A DNA stretch of 35,623 nt from Pseudomonadales bacterium (GTDB taxonomy: Bacteria; Pseudomonadota; Gammaproteobacteria; Pseudomonadales; UBA5518), in assembly GCA_022072145.1 (NCBI GenBank), contig JAJVIG010000027.1, forward strand, positions 1 to 35,623, written 5' to 3'. The notes beneath the pieces were generated by a model. It saw only the letters and a program-made list of their open reading frames with translations. It was not told the origin of the DNA and made no database searches. A program made the position numbers and the translations under genes. Every line of letters starts with the position of its first letter. Position 1 is the first letter of the stretch. Shown here one piece after another: positions 1 through 8,718 of the stretch.

Positions 1-115
1 CGTCGCCGTCACCACCCACGCAAGTGCCCACACAAATTGCTTGATCTCATCTTCTTAAACAACCAGCAGCACGCTCGGCACCACCTCCCCTGACCGGCCA
101 CCGCCCGTCAGGGAA
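1..115 (-). ncRNA. Ribosomal RNA operon leader (5' part of pre-rRNA transcript)
   Basis: Read on the minus strand, the sequence after the promoter at 121-148 matches the pattern of a gammaproteobacterial rRNA leader. A boxA-like antitermination element (GTTGTTTAAGAAG, about 50-63) is followed by CAATTTGTGTGGGCACT, the segment that precedes 16S in many gammaproteobacteria. The 16S gene would begin beyond position 1. In Pseudomonas, tyrS also lies next to an rRNA operon, which supports the call. The mature rRNA itself is not visible, so this rests on leader pattern, promoter and synteny. Confidence 0.75.
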
Positions 116-120
116 GGCGC

Positions 121-148
121 ATTATACAGACTGATTCTTTCCTGACAA
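121..148 (-). promoter_or_regulatory. Strong rRNA-type sigma-70 promoter
   Basis: On the minus strand, TTGTCA (143-148) and a perfect TATAAT (121-126) are separated by 16 bases. An AT-rich stretch upstream (about 160-170) could be an UP element. A GC-rich discriminator (GCGCC) follows the -10, which is typical of rRNA promoters under growth-rate and ppGpp/DksA control. It starts only 38 bases after the tyrS stop, with no terminator visible between them. Confidence 0.8.
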
Positions 149-186
149 GACGCGTCACAATAAATTTTCGGGAACCCTGCACGCCC

Positions 187-1488
187 TCAACGCAGCACCT
201 CGAACAGGTGGAAATTCTTCTTGCCGAGACGCGCCAGATAGAAGCGTCCATAGGCGGCGCGCTCCGCCGCGAAGCACGCGTCCGCGCGGTTGTTGTCGTC
301 GAGCGAACACGCGCGGCCATTGATCACCACCGCAGCGCGCGTCAGCGCATCCTTGACCTGCTTGCCCGACGTCGCCGCGCCGCTTTCGGCGAAAAGCGTC
401 GTCAGCGGTTTGTGCAAATCCACCGGAGCGAGCCGGGTAGACGGCAATCCGTCGAGCTTCAGTTGCTCGAAGTCGCTCTCCTGGAGATCGCTGTCAGAGC
501 CGGCGAACAGGGCCGCCGTTATGCGCAACGCCGAATCGAGCCCGGCGCCGCCGTGCACCAGCTCGGTGACCTCGCGCGCGAGAACGCGCTGCGCCGAGGG
601 CTTGCCTTCGCTGCCGGCATCGGCGTCCTCGATCTCGCGGATCTGCACGAGCGGCAGGAAGGTGAAGAAACGCAGGAAGCGGTACACGTCCGCATCGCTG
701 CTGTTCAGCCAGAACTGATAGAAGGCGTACGGGGACGTCTTGCGCGCGTCGAGCCAGATGGTGCCGCTCTCGGTCTTGCCGAACTTGGTGCCGTCGGCCT
801 TGGTGACCAGCGGGAAGGTCAGTGCGTGCACCCGCACCTGGTTCTGGCGGCGGCACAGATCGATGCCGCCGGTGATGTTCCCCCATTGATCACTGCCACC
901 GATCTGCAGGGTGCAGCCGTAGCGGCGGTTCAGTTCGGCGAAGTCGTAGGCCTGCAGGATCATGTAAGTGAATTCCGCGAAGGAGATCCCTTCGCCTTCG
1001 CGTTCGATGCGCTGGCGCACCGAGTCCTTCTGGACCATCGCATTGATCGAGAAGTGCTTGCCGACGTCGCGCAGGAAATCGAGCAGGCGGAAATCCCGGA
1101 ACCAGTCGAGATTGCTGACTACCAGCGCGCCGTTCGACCCGGAGGTGTCCAGGAACCGCGCGACCTGGCGTGTCATGGACGAGGCCCACGCAGCCACCGT
1201 ATCGGCGGCGTTGAGGCTGCGTTCGGCCGCCTTGAAGCTCGGGTCGCCGACCAGCCCCGTCGCACCGCCCACCAATGCGATCGGGCGGTGCCCGGCCAAC
1301 TGGAAACGCCTCAAGGCAAGCAGCGGCACCAGGCTGCCGATGTGCAGGCTGTCGGCCGTCGGATCGAAGCCGCAATACACTGTGCGCGCCGCCTCGCCGA
1401 GGTGGGCATCGAGTTCCGGCCTGCCGGTCGTCTGCACCACCAGTCCACGGCCCTCGAACTCGTCGAGCACGCCACTCTCGTCCTTCAT
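187..1488 (-). CDS. tyrS: Tyrosine--tRNA ligase
   Basis: Class I aminoacyl-tRNA synthetase that charges tRNA(Tyr) in the cytoplasm. The 433-residue product has the HIGH-like signature HIGS at residues 49-52, the GGSDQWGN tyrosine-binding block, and KFGKT (235-239) in the KMSKS position. The C-terminal third is an S4-like RNA-binding domain. The length agrees with bacterial-type TyrS (about 420-430). The frame stays open upstream to 1917, but similarity to the family begins just after ATG 1488, preceded by GGGACG as a weak ribosome-binding site. It is divergent from the M23 peptidase gene and lies upstream of the rRNA promoter. Confidence 0.96.
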   Translation of the reverse strand: MKDESGVLDEFEGRGLVVQTTGRPELDAHLGEAARTVYCGFDPTADSLHIGSLVPLLALRRFQLAGHRPIALVGGATGLVGDPSFKAAERSLNAADTVAAWASSMTRQVARFLDTSGSNGALVVSNLDWFRDFRLLDFLRDVGKHFSINAMVQKDSVRQRIEREGEGISFAEFTYMILQAYDFAELNRRYGCTLQIGGSDQWGNITGGIDLCRRQNQVRVHALTFPLVTKADGTKFGKTESGTIWLDARKTSPYAFYQFWLNSSDADVYRFLRFFTFLPLVQIREIEDADAGSEGKPSAQRVLAREVTELVHGGAGLDSALRITAALFAGSDSDLQESDFEQLKLDGLPSTRLAPVDLHKPLTTLFAESGAATSGKQVKDALTRAAVVINGRACSLDDNNRADACFAAERAAYGRFYLARLGKKNFHLFEVLR

Positions 1489-1631
1489 ATATACGTCCCA
1501 CAGCCGAGTCGTCGTTGGCCGCCGGAAGGGCGGCTCGCAGAGAGCCGCCAAACTTACCGCAAATCCCCTGTGCGCCATAGAACCCCAGGCGGCAAGGTAA
1601 ACGGATAAAGGGAGGTTGTTTTGTGAATTTT

Positions 1632-1640
1632 TGTTATACT
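1632..1640 (+). promoter_or_regulatory. Extended -10 promoter for the M23 peptidase gene
   Basis: TGT-TATACT is an extended -10 element with no convincing -35. Initiation near 1647 would give a leader of about 43 bases to the TTG start at 1690. Confidence 0.5.
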
Positions 1641-1660
1641 CGCCCGCATATTTTTGCCAG
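1633..1660 (-). promoter_or_regulatory. Candidate tyrS promoter
   Basis: On the minus strand CTGGCA (1655-1660) and TATAAC (1633-1638) are spaced by 16 bases, giving a leader of about 140 bases before tyrS. The -10 overlaps that of the divergent promoter for the M23 gene. Assigned by pattern only. Confidence 0.4.
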
Positions 1661-1689
1661 TCAGAATAACCCTGTACCGGAAGCGAACA

Positions 1690-3048
1690 TTGATCAGACA
1701 CCTCGTCAGCGAACTGCGGGCCGCCCTCAGGGCAGCCGCCGGGCACAGCTTCAGTGTCCTGACCCTCACTTTCGGCGCCACCCTGATCCTTGCCGGTTTC
1801 ACCGGCAGCGAGCCGGTCGAAGCACGACGTGCAGTCATGCCGATCGAGATTCCGCTCGCGATCGAGACGTCGACCGCCACCGAAACGGACGTGGATTACG
1901 ATGCAGCCGGACAGCAAGCGGTTGCAGCCGAACAGGAAACCTGGCGTGACGTCGCGGTGCGTCGCGGCGACAACCTGTCGCTGATCTTCAGCCGCGCACG
2001 CCTGGCCGGCGAAGACCTGCAGGCGATCCTCGACGCCGACGTCAAGGCTCGATCACTGCGCCAGCTGTTTCCGGGACAGACGCTGTCGATCCGCACGGAC
2101 GCCGATGGCCGTCTGACCGGGCTGCGCTACGCGAAATCGCCGCTCGAAACCAGTGTCTTCACCCGCAACGACGCGGGGTTCGAGCGCGCGGACGAGGTGC
2201 GCTCTCCTTCGGTGCATCGCGTGTTCCGCCACGCCACGCTGAAGAGTTCGTTGTTCGAGGCCGGAAAGGAAGCGGGGCTGTCGAACCGCATCGTGCTGGA
2301 GCTGGCGAACATCTTCGGCGGCGTGATCGACTTCGCGCTCGATCCGCGCGCCGGCGACTCGTTCAGCGTGCTTTACGAGGAGCAGCATCTGGACGGCGAG
2401 AAGATCGGCGAAGGCGCGATCATCGCGGCCGAGTACATCAACAAGGGCAAGTCGTTCTCGGCGTTCCGCCACCAGGACGCCCACGGCGAGATCGGCTACT
2501 TCAGCGCCGACGGCGTCAGCATGCGCAAGGTGTTCATGCTGGCCCCCCTCGACTTCACGCGCGTGAGTTCGAACTTCAACATGCGCCGTCTGCACCCGAT
2601 CATGAAAGTGGTTCGCCCGCACCGCGGCGTGGACTACTCGGCCTCGACCGGAACCCCCGTCTACGCCTCCGGCGACGGCAAGGTCACCGCCTCGGGCTAC
2701 AGCCGCTCGAACGGCAACTATGTCTACGTCCAGCACGGCAACCGCTTCCAGACCCGCTATCTGCACCTGCACAAGCGCAGCGTGCGGGTGGGGCAGCGCG
2801 TGAAGCAGGGGCAGACGATCGGCACCGTGGGCGCCACCGGACTCGCGACCGGGCCGCATCTGCATTACGAGTTCCTGGTCGATGGTGTGCACAAGAATCC
2901 GGGCACCATCCTCGACTCGCTGCCCCGTGCGCAGGAACTGCAGGGCCGCGAGCTCGCGGCCTTCCGCTCGTCCATCGCCGGCGCCGCCACGCAACTCGCC
3001 GCCTACACGAACGCGTGGGAAATGGCGGTGGTCAGCGGCGACGAATGA
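1690..3048 (+). CDS. M23 family murein DD-endopeptidase (MepM-like)
   Basis: Predicted membrane-anchored zinc peptidase that cleaves peptidoglycan cross-links in the periplasm. A hydrophobic segment near residues 23-40 is the likely membrane anchor. A LysM/OapA-like region follows (about 85-150). The C-terminal LytM domain carries the metal ligands HRGVD (311-315) and HLH (390-392). I chose TTG 1690 because GGAAG lies six bases upstream and the promoter places transcription start after the other in-frame TTG at 1654, which would give 464 residues. The position between tyrS and anmK is conserved in Pseudomonas. Linkage to anmK suggests coupling of wall turnover with muropeptide recycling. Confidence 0.9.
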   Translation: MIRHLVSELRAALRAAAGHSFSVLTLTFGATLILAGFTGSEPVEARRAVMPIEIPLAIETSTATETDVDYDAAGQQAVAAEQETWRDVAVRRGDNLSLIFSRARLAGEDLQAILDADVKARSLRQLFPGQTLSIRTDADGRLTGLRYAKSPLETSVFTRNDAGFERADEVRSPSVHRVFRHATLKSSLFEAGKEAGLSNRIVLELANIFGGVIDFALDPRAGDSFSVLYEEQHLDGEKIGEGAIIAAEYINKGKSFSAFRHQDAHGEIGYFSADGVSMRKVFMLAPLDFTRVSSNFNMRRLHPIMKVVRPHRGVDYSASTGTPVYASGDGKVTASGYSRSNGNYVYVQHGNRFQTRYLHLHKRSVRVGQRVKQGQTIGTVGATGLATGPHLHYEFLVDGVHKNPGTILDSLPRAQELQGRELAAFRSSIAGAATQLAAYTNAWEMAVVSGDE

Positions 3049-3059
3049 CACGCGGCTGA

Positions 3060-4199
3060 ATGGCGGGCATCGACGGGCTGTTCGTTGGCCTGCTTTCCGG
3101 CACCAGCATCGATGCGATCGATGCGGCGCTGTTCAGCATCACGGACGCCGGCGCACGACTCGAAGGCGCGCTGGCGCTGCCCGTTCCCCCCGACCTGAAA
3201 ACCGAACTGCTGCAACTCACCGAATGCCACGTCGCGCCGATCGACGCGATTGGCGCGCTCGATCGCCGGCTGGGTGCGTGCCTCGCCGACGCCGTGCTGC
3301 AACTCCTCGCGCACACGCGCACGCCACGGGAAGCGGTGCGTGCCATAGGTAGCCACGGACAGACGATCCGCCACCGCCCGCCACGCACTGGTCAGCCGGG
3401 ATTCAGCTGGCAGATCGGAGACCCGCACACGATCGCCGAGACGACGGGCATCTGCACCGTGGCCGACTTCCGGCGCCGCGATGTCGCGGCCGGCGGCCAG
3501 GGTGCACCACTAGCGCCGGGTTTCCATCGATGGGCGTTCGCCAGCACGGCCTGTGACCGGGTGGTGCTGAACATCGGCGGCATGGCCAACATCAGCGTGC
3601 TGCCGGCGACCGGTGGCGAGGTGCACGGATTCGACACCGGCCCCGGCAACGCCTTGCTCGATGCCTGGCACCGGCGCCACCGCGGCGCCGACTACGATCA
3701 CGACGGCGCGTGGGCGCGCGGCGGACGCGTGGATGGCGAGTTGCTGGCGCGCCTGCTGGGGCACCCGTATTTCGCGGCGCCCGCACCCAAGAGCACCGGT
3801 CGCGAGGAGTTCAACCTGGACTGGCTGGAATCGCTGCTGCACGGCACCGCGACCTCGCCGCAGGACGTGCAGGCAACGCTTGCCGCACTGACGGTGGCCA
3901 CGATTACCGATGCCATCGAACCGGAGATCCCGACCAGCGGGGAAGTCTTCGTGTGTGGCGGTGGAGCACACAACGGGCTGCTGATGGAACGGCTCGCCGC
4001 ACGCCTGCGACCGCGTCCGGTGCGCAGCACCGCCACGCTCGGCATCGATCCGGACTGGGTGGAAGCCGCGCTGTTCGCGTGGCTGGCACGCCAGACGCTG
4101 GATTCGTTGCCCGGGAACCTGCCTTCGGTCACCGGCGCCAAGCACGCGGTGACGCTGGGCAGCATCCACCCCGGCGCCGTGCCGTCACATCGAGAATGA
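3060..4199 (+). CDS. anmK: Anhydro-N-acetylmuramic acid kinase
   Basis: Phosphorylates and hydrolyses 1,6-anhydro-MurNAc released from the wall to MurNAc-6-phosphate, a cytoplasmic step of peptidoglycan recycling. The 379-residue product has the N-terminal GTSIDAID phosphate-binding motif (residues 14-21), the [15 protein letters not shown] block, DTGPGN and APKSTGRE, all typical of AnmK and in the usual order. It starts 11 bases after the M23 gene, so they are probably co-transcribed. Its last 15 bases overlap the 3' end of the convergent erpA gene. Confidence 0.95.
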   Translation: MAGIDGLFVGLLSGTSIDAIDAALFSITDAGARLEGALALPVPPDLKTELLQLTECHVAPIDAIGALDRRLGACLADAVLQLLAHTRTPREAVRAIGSHGQTIRHRPPRTGQPGFSWQIGDPHTIAETTGICTVADFRRRDVAAGGQGAPLAPGFHRWAFASTACDRVVLNIGGMANISVLPATGGEVHGFDTGPGNALLDAWHRRHRGADYDHDGAWARGGRVDGELLARLLGHPYFAAPAPKSTGREEFNLDWLESLLHGTATSPQDVQATLAALTVATITDAIEPEIPTSGEVFVCGGGAHNGLLMERLAARLRPRPVRSTATLGIDPDWVEAALFAWLARQTLDSLPGNLPSVTGAKHAVTLGSIHPGAVPSHRE

Positions 4200-4559
4200 G
4201 GATCCGCAGCCGCAGGTGGCGGTAGCGTTGGGATTGCGCACCACGAAGCGCGAGCCTTCCAGCCCCTCGCTGTAGTCCACCTCGGAGCCGACCAGATACG
4301 GGTAGCTCAGCGCATCGACGACCACCCCGATGCCGCCCTTCTCGATCACCGTATCGTCGTCGGCGAGCGCTTCCTCGAACGCGAAGCCGTACTGGAAACC
4401 CGAGCAACCGCCACCGGTGACGTAGACGCGCAACTTCAGCGCCGGGTTGTCCTCGTCCTCGATCAGCTCGCGGATCTTCGCCACGGCACGCTCGGTCACC
4501 CGCAACGGCGACGGCGTGAAGGTCTGGGCAGCACCGGCTTCGAACGCTTGACTCATCAT
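4185..4559 (-). CDS. erpA: Iron-sulfur cluster insertion protein ErpA
   Basis: A-type carrier that delivers Fe-S clusters to target enzymes. The 124-residue HesB/IscA-fold protein has the three cluster-binding cysteines (C52 in GGGCSGF, C116 and C118 in TCGCGSSF). The start is one of two tandem ATGs at 4559 and 4556; neither has a strong ribosome-binding site. The frame stays open to 4595, but the extra residues do not resemble the family. It is the last gene of the argC/DUF6776/bactofilin run, in the Pseudomonas order. A possible own promoter (TTGACT, 17 bases, CACAAT) lies immediately upstream and would give an almost leaderless mRNA. Confidence 0.94.
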   Translation of the reverse strand: MMSQAFEAGAAQTFTPSPLRVTERAVAKIRELIEDEDNPALKLRVYVTGGGCSGFQYGFAFEEALADDDTVIEKGGIGVVVDALSYPYLVGSEVDYSEGLEGSRFVVRNPNATATCGCGSSFSM

Positions 4560-4595
4560 GCGGGCGATTGTGATTTGCCCTAGCAAACAAGTCAA

Positions 4596-5033
4596 CTATT
4601 CGCGATCCCCCTGCGCCCCGACCTCTTCGTCACCCAGCAGATCGACGCCTCCGGCCGGAACCGGAGAGCTGCCGTTGAACAGCAGGCGTCCGTTGACCTG
4701 CGCGCCGCGCGACATCTCGAGCAGGTTGTAGCGCACGTCCCCGTTGATCACCGCGTGCGGCGCCAGCTCGACGTGATCGCTGGACTGCACGTTGCCGGTC
4801 ACGGTGCCGTTGATGACCACCAGCGGCGCGCTGACGTTGCCGCGTACCTGCCCGCCCGGCAGCACGCGCACCACGGCGTGCTCGTCGCTGCGCGCACGCA
4901 CGTTGCCCTCGACGTGCCCCTCGATCTCGAGCACACCGTCGAACGTGATCGTGCCTTCGACGATCGCCCCGGCAGCGATCAGCGTGGTATCGCCATGCCC
5001 CTTGCCGGAGGGCAGCAACCGTTTCCAGATCAT
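4596..5033 (-). CDS. Bactofilin family protein
   Basis: A 145-residue polymer-forming cytoskeletal protein of the bactofilin (DUF583) family. After a short N-terminal tail, residues from about 15 to 120 are a regular beta-helix of short repeats such as GTITFDGVLEIEGHVEGNV and INGTVTGNVQSSDHVEL. The tail after the helix is acidic. ATG 5033 lies one base after the stop of the DUF6776 gene with GGATGAG as ribosome-binding site, so the two genes are translationally coupled. Bactofilins scaffold wall enzymes or polar structures in several bacteria; the specific role here is unknown. Confidence 0.88.
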   Translation of the reverse strand: MIWKRLLPSGKGHGDTTLIAAGAIVEGTITFDGVLEIEGHVEGNVRARSDEHAVVRVLPGGQVRGNVSAPLVVINGTVTGNVQSSDHVELAPHAVINGDVRYNLLEMSRGAQVNGRLLFNGSSPVPAGGVDLLGDEEVGAQGDRE

Positions 5034-5034
5034 C

Positions 5035-5763
5035 TCATCCCTCCGCCAGCGTCCAGTCGAATGTGCGCTCGGCGCGCCTGGCCGCGCCACCCGCGAAGTC
5101 GGCCCGCACCGTGACCTGCCGGGGTTCGAAATCCGGCGGCAACGCCAGCGTGCCGGTCAGTGTCTGGAAATGCACGAACTCGAGCGGCACGCCGCGCCGC
5201 TCGGCTGCCGCGCCGGTGGCCAGCGCGCCGAGTCGCACCGCCTTGCCGCCCTGCGTTCCGGACACGGTGATCGTAGCAAAGCCGCGCAACGGCGCGTGAC
5301 GCGCAGCGCGCTGGATCAGCGTGGTCTCGTAGCGGTACGCGTGCGGTCCTCCCGCGGCATCCGCCTTCAGCTCCAGCGCGTACACGGACACACCGTCCGT
5401 GCGTGCCGAACCATCGACCAGGCTGCGATACAACGCGGCTTCGTGCTCGAGCGTGCCGATCCGCGCGCGCGCCTCGGCCACCTCTGTTCGTGCGAGCCGC
5501 AGCGTCTCGGCATCGACCTCGGCGCCGCGGCGCAGGTTCACCGTCGCCTGCAGGCACTGCTCGAGTTCATCGGGACACGCGACGGCGCGCTCCTGCGTGG
5601 CGGCTTCGCCTGGGGATCCTGCGTCCCGACCGTGCCAACGCCCCAGTCCGTACGCCCCGATTGCCAGCAGCAGCACGGCGAAGGCCGCGAACGCGCGCCG
5701 CGCGGCGCGGTGCTCCGGACGGTAGCGGACGATCTCGACACGCTGGCGCGGCGGTGTCGTCAA
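5035..5763 (-). CDS. DUF6776-type membrane protein with coiled coil
   Basis: A 242-residue protein of unknown function that accompanies bactofilin and erpA in Pseudomonas-type genomes. The N-terminus is basic (residues 1-24), followed by one transmembrane helix (about 25-43). A Glu/Ala/Arg-rich helical region (about 65-115) is predicted to form a coiled coil. A C-terminal beta-rich domain presumably lies in the periplasm. The topology suggests a bitopic inner-membrane protein. Coupling to bactofilin suggests that it anchors or positions the filament; this is inference from context. Confidence 0.72.
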   Translation of the reverse strand: MTTPPRQRVEIVRYRPEHRAARRAFAAFAVLLLAIGAYGLGRWHGRDAGSPGEAATQERAVACPDELEQCLQATVNLRRGAEVDAETLRLARTEVAEARARIGTLEHEAALYRSLVDGSARTDGVSVYALELKADAAGGPHAYRYETTLIQRAARHAPLRGFATITVSGTQGGKAVRLGALATGAAAERRGVPLEFVHFQTLTGTLALPPDFEPRQVTVRADFAGGAARRAERTFDWTLAEG

Positions 5764-5786
5764 GCGTCACCCCCCGCCGCCAGCGC

Positions 5787-6833
5787 TCATGGCAGCAGCG
5801 CCGGCGCGTCGAGTCCGGTCTGCTCGGGCAGACCGAACATGATGTTGAAGTTCTGCAGCGCCTGCCCCGCCGCGCCCTTGACCAGGTTGTCGATGACCGA
5901 CAACACCACCACGGTGTCGCGGTCGACCGGCCGGTGCACCGCGAGGCGGCACAGATTGGTGCCGCGCACCGAGCGCGTCTGCGGATGCTCACCGGCGGGC
6001 AGCACGTCCACCGCCGGCTCGTTGCGGTAGCGCGCCTCGAACAGCGCCTGCAGATCCACCGTGCAGTCGTTCAGCGTCGCGAACAGCGTCGCATGGATGC
6101 CGCGGATCATCGGTGCCAGATGGGGCACGAACGTCAGCTGCACCGGCGTGGCGCTGAGCTGCTGCAGGCCCTGCTCGATCTCGGGCAGATGACGATGGCC
6201 CGCGACGCCGTAGGCTTTCAGGCTGTCGTGCACCTCGGTCAGCAGGTTGTCCACCTTGGCCTGGCGCCCGGCCCCACTCACACCCGAGGCGGCGCTCGCG
6301 ATCAGGCGCGACGAATCGACCAGGCCCGCTTCCAGCAGCGGCAGGAAGCCGAGTTGCACCGCGGTCGGATAGCAGCCGGGCACCGCGACCAGGCGCGCCG
6401 AGGCGATCGCGGCGCGGTTCACCTCGGGCAAGCCGTACACGGCCTGCGCGGCCAGTTCGGGCGCGCCATGCGGGTGTGCGTACCACTTCTCCCACACCGC
6501 CACGTCACGCAGCCGGAAGTCCGCCGACAGGTCGATCACACGCACCCCGGCCGCCAGCAACCGCGGCGCCGACGCGAGCGCCACCGCGTGCGGGGTCGCG
6601 AAGAACACCACCTCGCAGTCTTCCAGCCCGGCGTCCTCGGGCGCCTGAAACGCCAGCTCGCAGTGCCCGCGCAGGTTCGGGAACAAGCGGTCGACGCGCA
6701 ACCCCGCCTCGGCGCGCGAGGTGATCGCGCGCACTTCCAGCCGCGGGTGCAACGCCGCCAGGCGCAACAGCTCCACGCCCGTATAACCCGTGCCGCCGAC
6801 GATACCCGCCCGGATCTTCCCGCTCACCGCCAT
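5787..6833 (-). CDS. argC: N-acetyl-gamma-glutamyl-phosphate reductase
   Basis: NADPH-dependent reductase for the third step of arginine (ornithine) biosynthesis. The 348-residue product has the Rossmann motif GGTGYTG near residues 13-19, the catalytic cysteine C154 in PGCYP, and the [10 protein letters not shown] block. ATG 6833 touches its Shine-Dalgarno sequence (GAGGGAG), so GTG at 6827, six bases from it, may be the true start. It heads the minus-strand run argC, DUF6776, bactofilin, erpA. Confidence 0.95.
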   Translation of the reverse strand: MAVSGKIRAGIVGGTGYTGVELLRLAALHPRLEVRAITSRAEAGLRVDRLFPNLRGHCELAFQAPEDAGLEDCEVVFFATPHAVALASAPRLLAAGVRVIDLSADFRLRDVAVWEKWYAHPHGAPELAAQAVYGLPEVNRAAIASARLVAVPGCYPTAVQLGFLPLLEAGLVDSSRLIASAASGVSGAGRQAKVDNLLTEVHDSLKAYGVAGHRHLPEIEQGLQQLSATPVQLTFVPHLAPMIRGIHATLFATLNDCTVDLQALFEARYRNEPAVDVLPAGEHPQTRSVRGTNLCRLAVHRPVDRDTVVVLSVIDNLVKGAAGQALQNFNIMFGLPEQTGLDAPALLP

Positions 6834-6856
6834 CTCCCTCGAAGTCGTGAGCGGGA

Positions 6857-6862
6857 ATTCTA
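6857..6862 (-). promoter_or_regulatory. Candidate -10 of the argC operon promoter
   Basis: TAGAAT on the minus strand would start transcription near 6850, about 17 bases before argC. No clear -35 is visible. TAGAAT recurs as a likely -10 upstream of ppa, rssA and dksA in this window. Confidence 0.4.
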
Positions 6863-6928
6863 TGCCGATTCACGGCCGCCGTGTGCTTTGCGCGCCGGAC
6901 AGTGACCACCGGAGACACACGCACCCGG

Positions 6929-6937
6929 TGGTATCAT
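6929..6937 (+). promoter_or_regulatory. Extended -10 promoter for hemJ-hemL
   Basis: TGG-TATCAT is an extended -10 element placed 25 bases before the hemJ start, with GGAG (6951-6954) as ribosome-binding site between them. No clear -35. Confidence 0.5.
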
Positions 6938-6961
6938 GGCCGCCCCGCATGGAGATCCGGC

Positions 6962-7402
6962 ATGAGCACGGCGCTGTTTCCCTGGCTGAAGGCACTGCAC
7001 ATCACCTTCATGGTGTGCTGGTTCGCGGGCATCTTCTACCTGCCGCGGCTGTTCGTGAATCACGCGCTGGATCCCGAGCGTGCGGTCCACGAGCGCCTGT
7101 GCGTGATGGAACGCAAGCTCTACCGCTTCATCACGCCGTTCGCGTTCCTGACCGTGCTGTTCGGGCTGTGGCTGCTGTTCGCCTACAACGACGTGTATGG
7201 CTACCTGCGCAACGGCTGGATGCATGCCAAGCTCACGCTGGTCGTGCTGCTCGCGGTCTACCACTGGATCTGCGGGCGCATCCTGCGCGACTTCGCCGCC
7301 GGGCGGAATACGCGCGGCCACGTGTTCTACCGCTGGTTCAACGAGCTGCCGGTGCTGATCCTGTTCGGCTCGGTGATCCTCGTCGTCGTCAGGCCCTTCT
7401 GA
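6962..7402 (+). CDS. hemJ: Protoporphyrinogen IX oxidase HemJ
   Basis: Integral membrane protein that oxidises protoporphyrinogen IX to protoporphyrin IX. The 146-residue product has about four transmembrane helices and the conserved N-terminal His in [15 protein letters not shown], followed by a family-typical LPRLFV block. It is of usual HemJ length (about 140-150). The frame is open from 6881, but ATG 6962 has the GGAG site and fits the family. It lies 10 bases before hemL, another tetrapyrrole gene, so the two form a haem-biosynthesis pair. Confidence 0.9.
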   Translation: MSTALFPWLKALHITFMVCWFAGIFYLPRLFVNHALDPERAVHERLCVMERKLYRFITPFAFLTVLFGLWLLFAYNDVYGYLRNGWMHAKLTLVVLLAVYHWICGRILRDFAAGRNTRGHVFYRWFNELPVLILFGSVILVVVRPF

Positions 7403-7412
7403 GGAATTCCGC

Positions 7413-8696
7413 ATGACCCGCTCCGCCTCGCTGTTCGAGAAGGCCAACCGTTTCATCCCGGGCGGCGTGAACTCGCCGGTGCGCGCATTCCGCGGCGTCG
7501 GCGGCACGCCGGTGTTCTTCGCGCGCGGCGAAGGGCCGTACCTGTTCGACGCCGACGGCCGCCGCTACATCGACTACGTGTGCTCGTGGGGCCCGCTGAT
7601 CCTCGGCCACGGGCATCCCGAGGTGCTGGGCGCGCTGGCGCAGCAACTGCACGAAGGGCTGAGCTACGGCGCGCCGACCGAGCTCGAGGTCGAGATGGCC
7701 GAACTCATCTGCCGCCTCGTGCCGTCGATCGAGATGGTGCGCATGGTCAACTCCGGCACCGAGGCGACGATGAGCGCGATCCGCCTCGCGCGTGCCCACA
7801 CCGGACGCGACCGCATCGTGAAGTTCGAGGGTTGCTACCACGGCCACGTCGATGCGCTGCTCGTCAAGGCCGGATCGGGCGCGCTGACGCTGGGCGCGCC
7901 GACTTCGCCGGGAATCCCGCGCAGCGTCACCGACGACACCGTCGTGCTCGATTACAACGACGCGGCCGCGGTGCGCGAGCTGTTCGCGCGCGCGGGCGAC
8001 CGGATCGCCGCGGTGATCGTCGAGCCGGTGGCCGGCAACATGAACTGCATCCTGCCGCTGCCGGGCTTCCTCGAGACGCTGCGCGAGGTGTGCACCGCTT
8101 CCGGCGCGGTATTGATTTTCGACGAAGTCATGACGGGCTTCCGGGTCGCGCTCGGCGGCGCGCAGGCGCAGTTCGGCATCACGCCGGACCTCACCACGCT
8201 TGGCAAGGTGATCGGCGGCGGCATGCCGGTGGGCGCCTTCGGCGGCCGGCGCGAGATCATGCAGCAGGTCTCACCGGCCGGCCCGGTCTACCAGGCCGGC
8301 ACGCTGTCGGGCAACCCGATGGCGATGGCCGCCGGGCTCGCGACGCTCAGGGCGATCACCGCGCCCGGCTTCCACGCGACGCTGGCTGCGCGCACCACGC
8401 GCTTGCTCGAAGGGATGCGCGCCGAAGCGGCGCAGGCCGGCATCGCGTTCACGACGGCCCAGGCCGGCACGATGTTCGGGCTGTTCTTCAGCGAGGAGAC
8501 GCGCGTCGATACCTACGCGCAGGCCACCGCGTGCAACGTCGAGCGCTTCCGCCGTTTCTTCCACGCGATGCTCGACGGCGGCGTCTACCTCGCGCCGTCG
8601 GCGTTCGAAGCGGGATTCATCTCGGCCGCGCACGACGACGAGGTCATCGCCGAAACCCTCGCGGCGGCGCGCGAGGCGCTCGTCGCCTGCCGCTGA
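7413..8696 (+). CDS. hemL: Glutamate-1-semialdehyde 2,1-aminomutase
   Basis: PLP enzyme that converts glutamate-1-semialdehyde to 5-aminolevulinate in the C5 tetrapyrrole pathway. The 427-residue product contains [11 protein letters not shown] and the PLP-lysine K265 in [18 protein letters not shown]. The N-terminus [13 protein letters not shown] is diagnostic. GAGGAAT precedes ATG 7413. Its 3' end faces mpl with only 22 bases between the stop codons and no clear terminator. Confidence 0.97.
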   Translation: MTRSASLFEKANRFIPGGVNSPVRAFRGVGGTPVFFARGEGPYLFDADGRRYIDYVCSWGPLILGHGHPEVLGALAQQLHEGLSYGAPTELEVEMAELICRLVPSIEMVRMVNSGTEATMSAIRLARAHTGRDRIVKFEGCYHGHVDALLVKAGSGALTLGAPTSPGIPRSVTDDTVVLDYNDAAAVRELFARAGDRIAAVIVEPVAGNMNCILPLPGFLETLREVCTASGAVLIFDEVMTGFRVALGGAQAQFGITPDLTTLGKVIGGGMPVGAFGGRREIMQQVSPAGPVYQAGTLSGNPMAMAAGLATLRAITAPGFHATLAARTTRLLEGMRAEAAQAGIAFTTAQAGTMFGLFFSEETRVDTYAQATACNVERFRRFFHAMLDGGVYLAPSAFEAGFISAAHDDEVIAETLAAAREALVACR

Positions 8697-8718
8697 AGAC
8701 AGGCCTCGCGAACTCGAC

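Noticed and set aside
208..1608. Long plus-strand open frame opposite tyrS
   Set aside because: Antisense shadow of a clearly conserved synthetase gene.
1654..1689. Longer M23 peptidase starting at TTG 1654
   Set aside because: It has no ribosome-binding site and would leave almost no leader after the promoter at 1632-1640; TTG 1690 has GGAAG at proper distance.
4560..4595. IscR-type site upstream of erpA
   Set aside because: TAGGG resembles one half-site, but the other half and the spacing do not fit.
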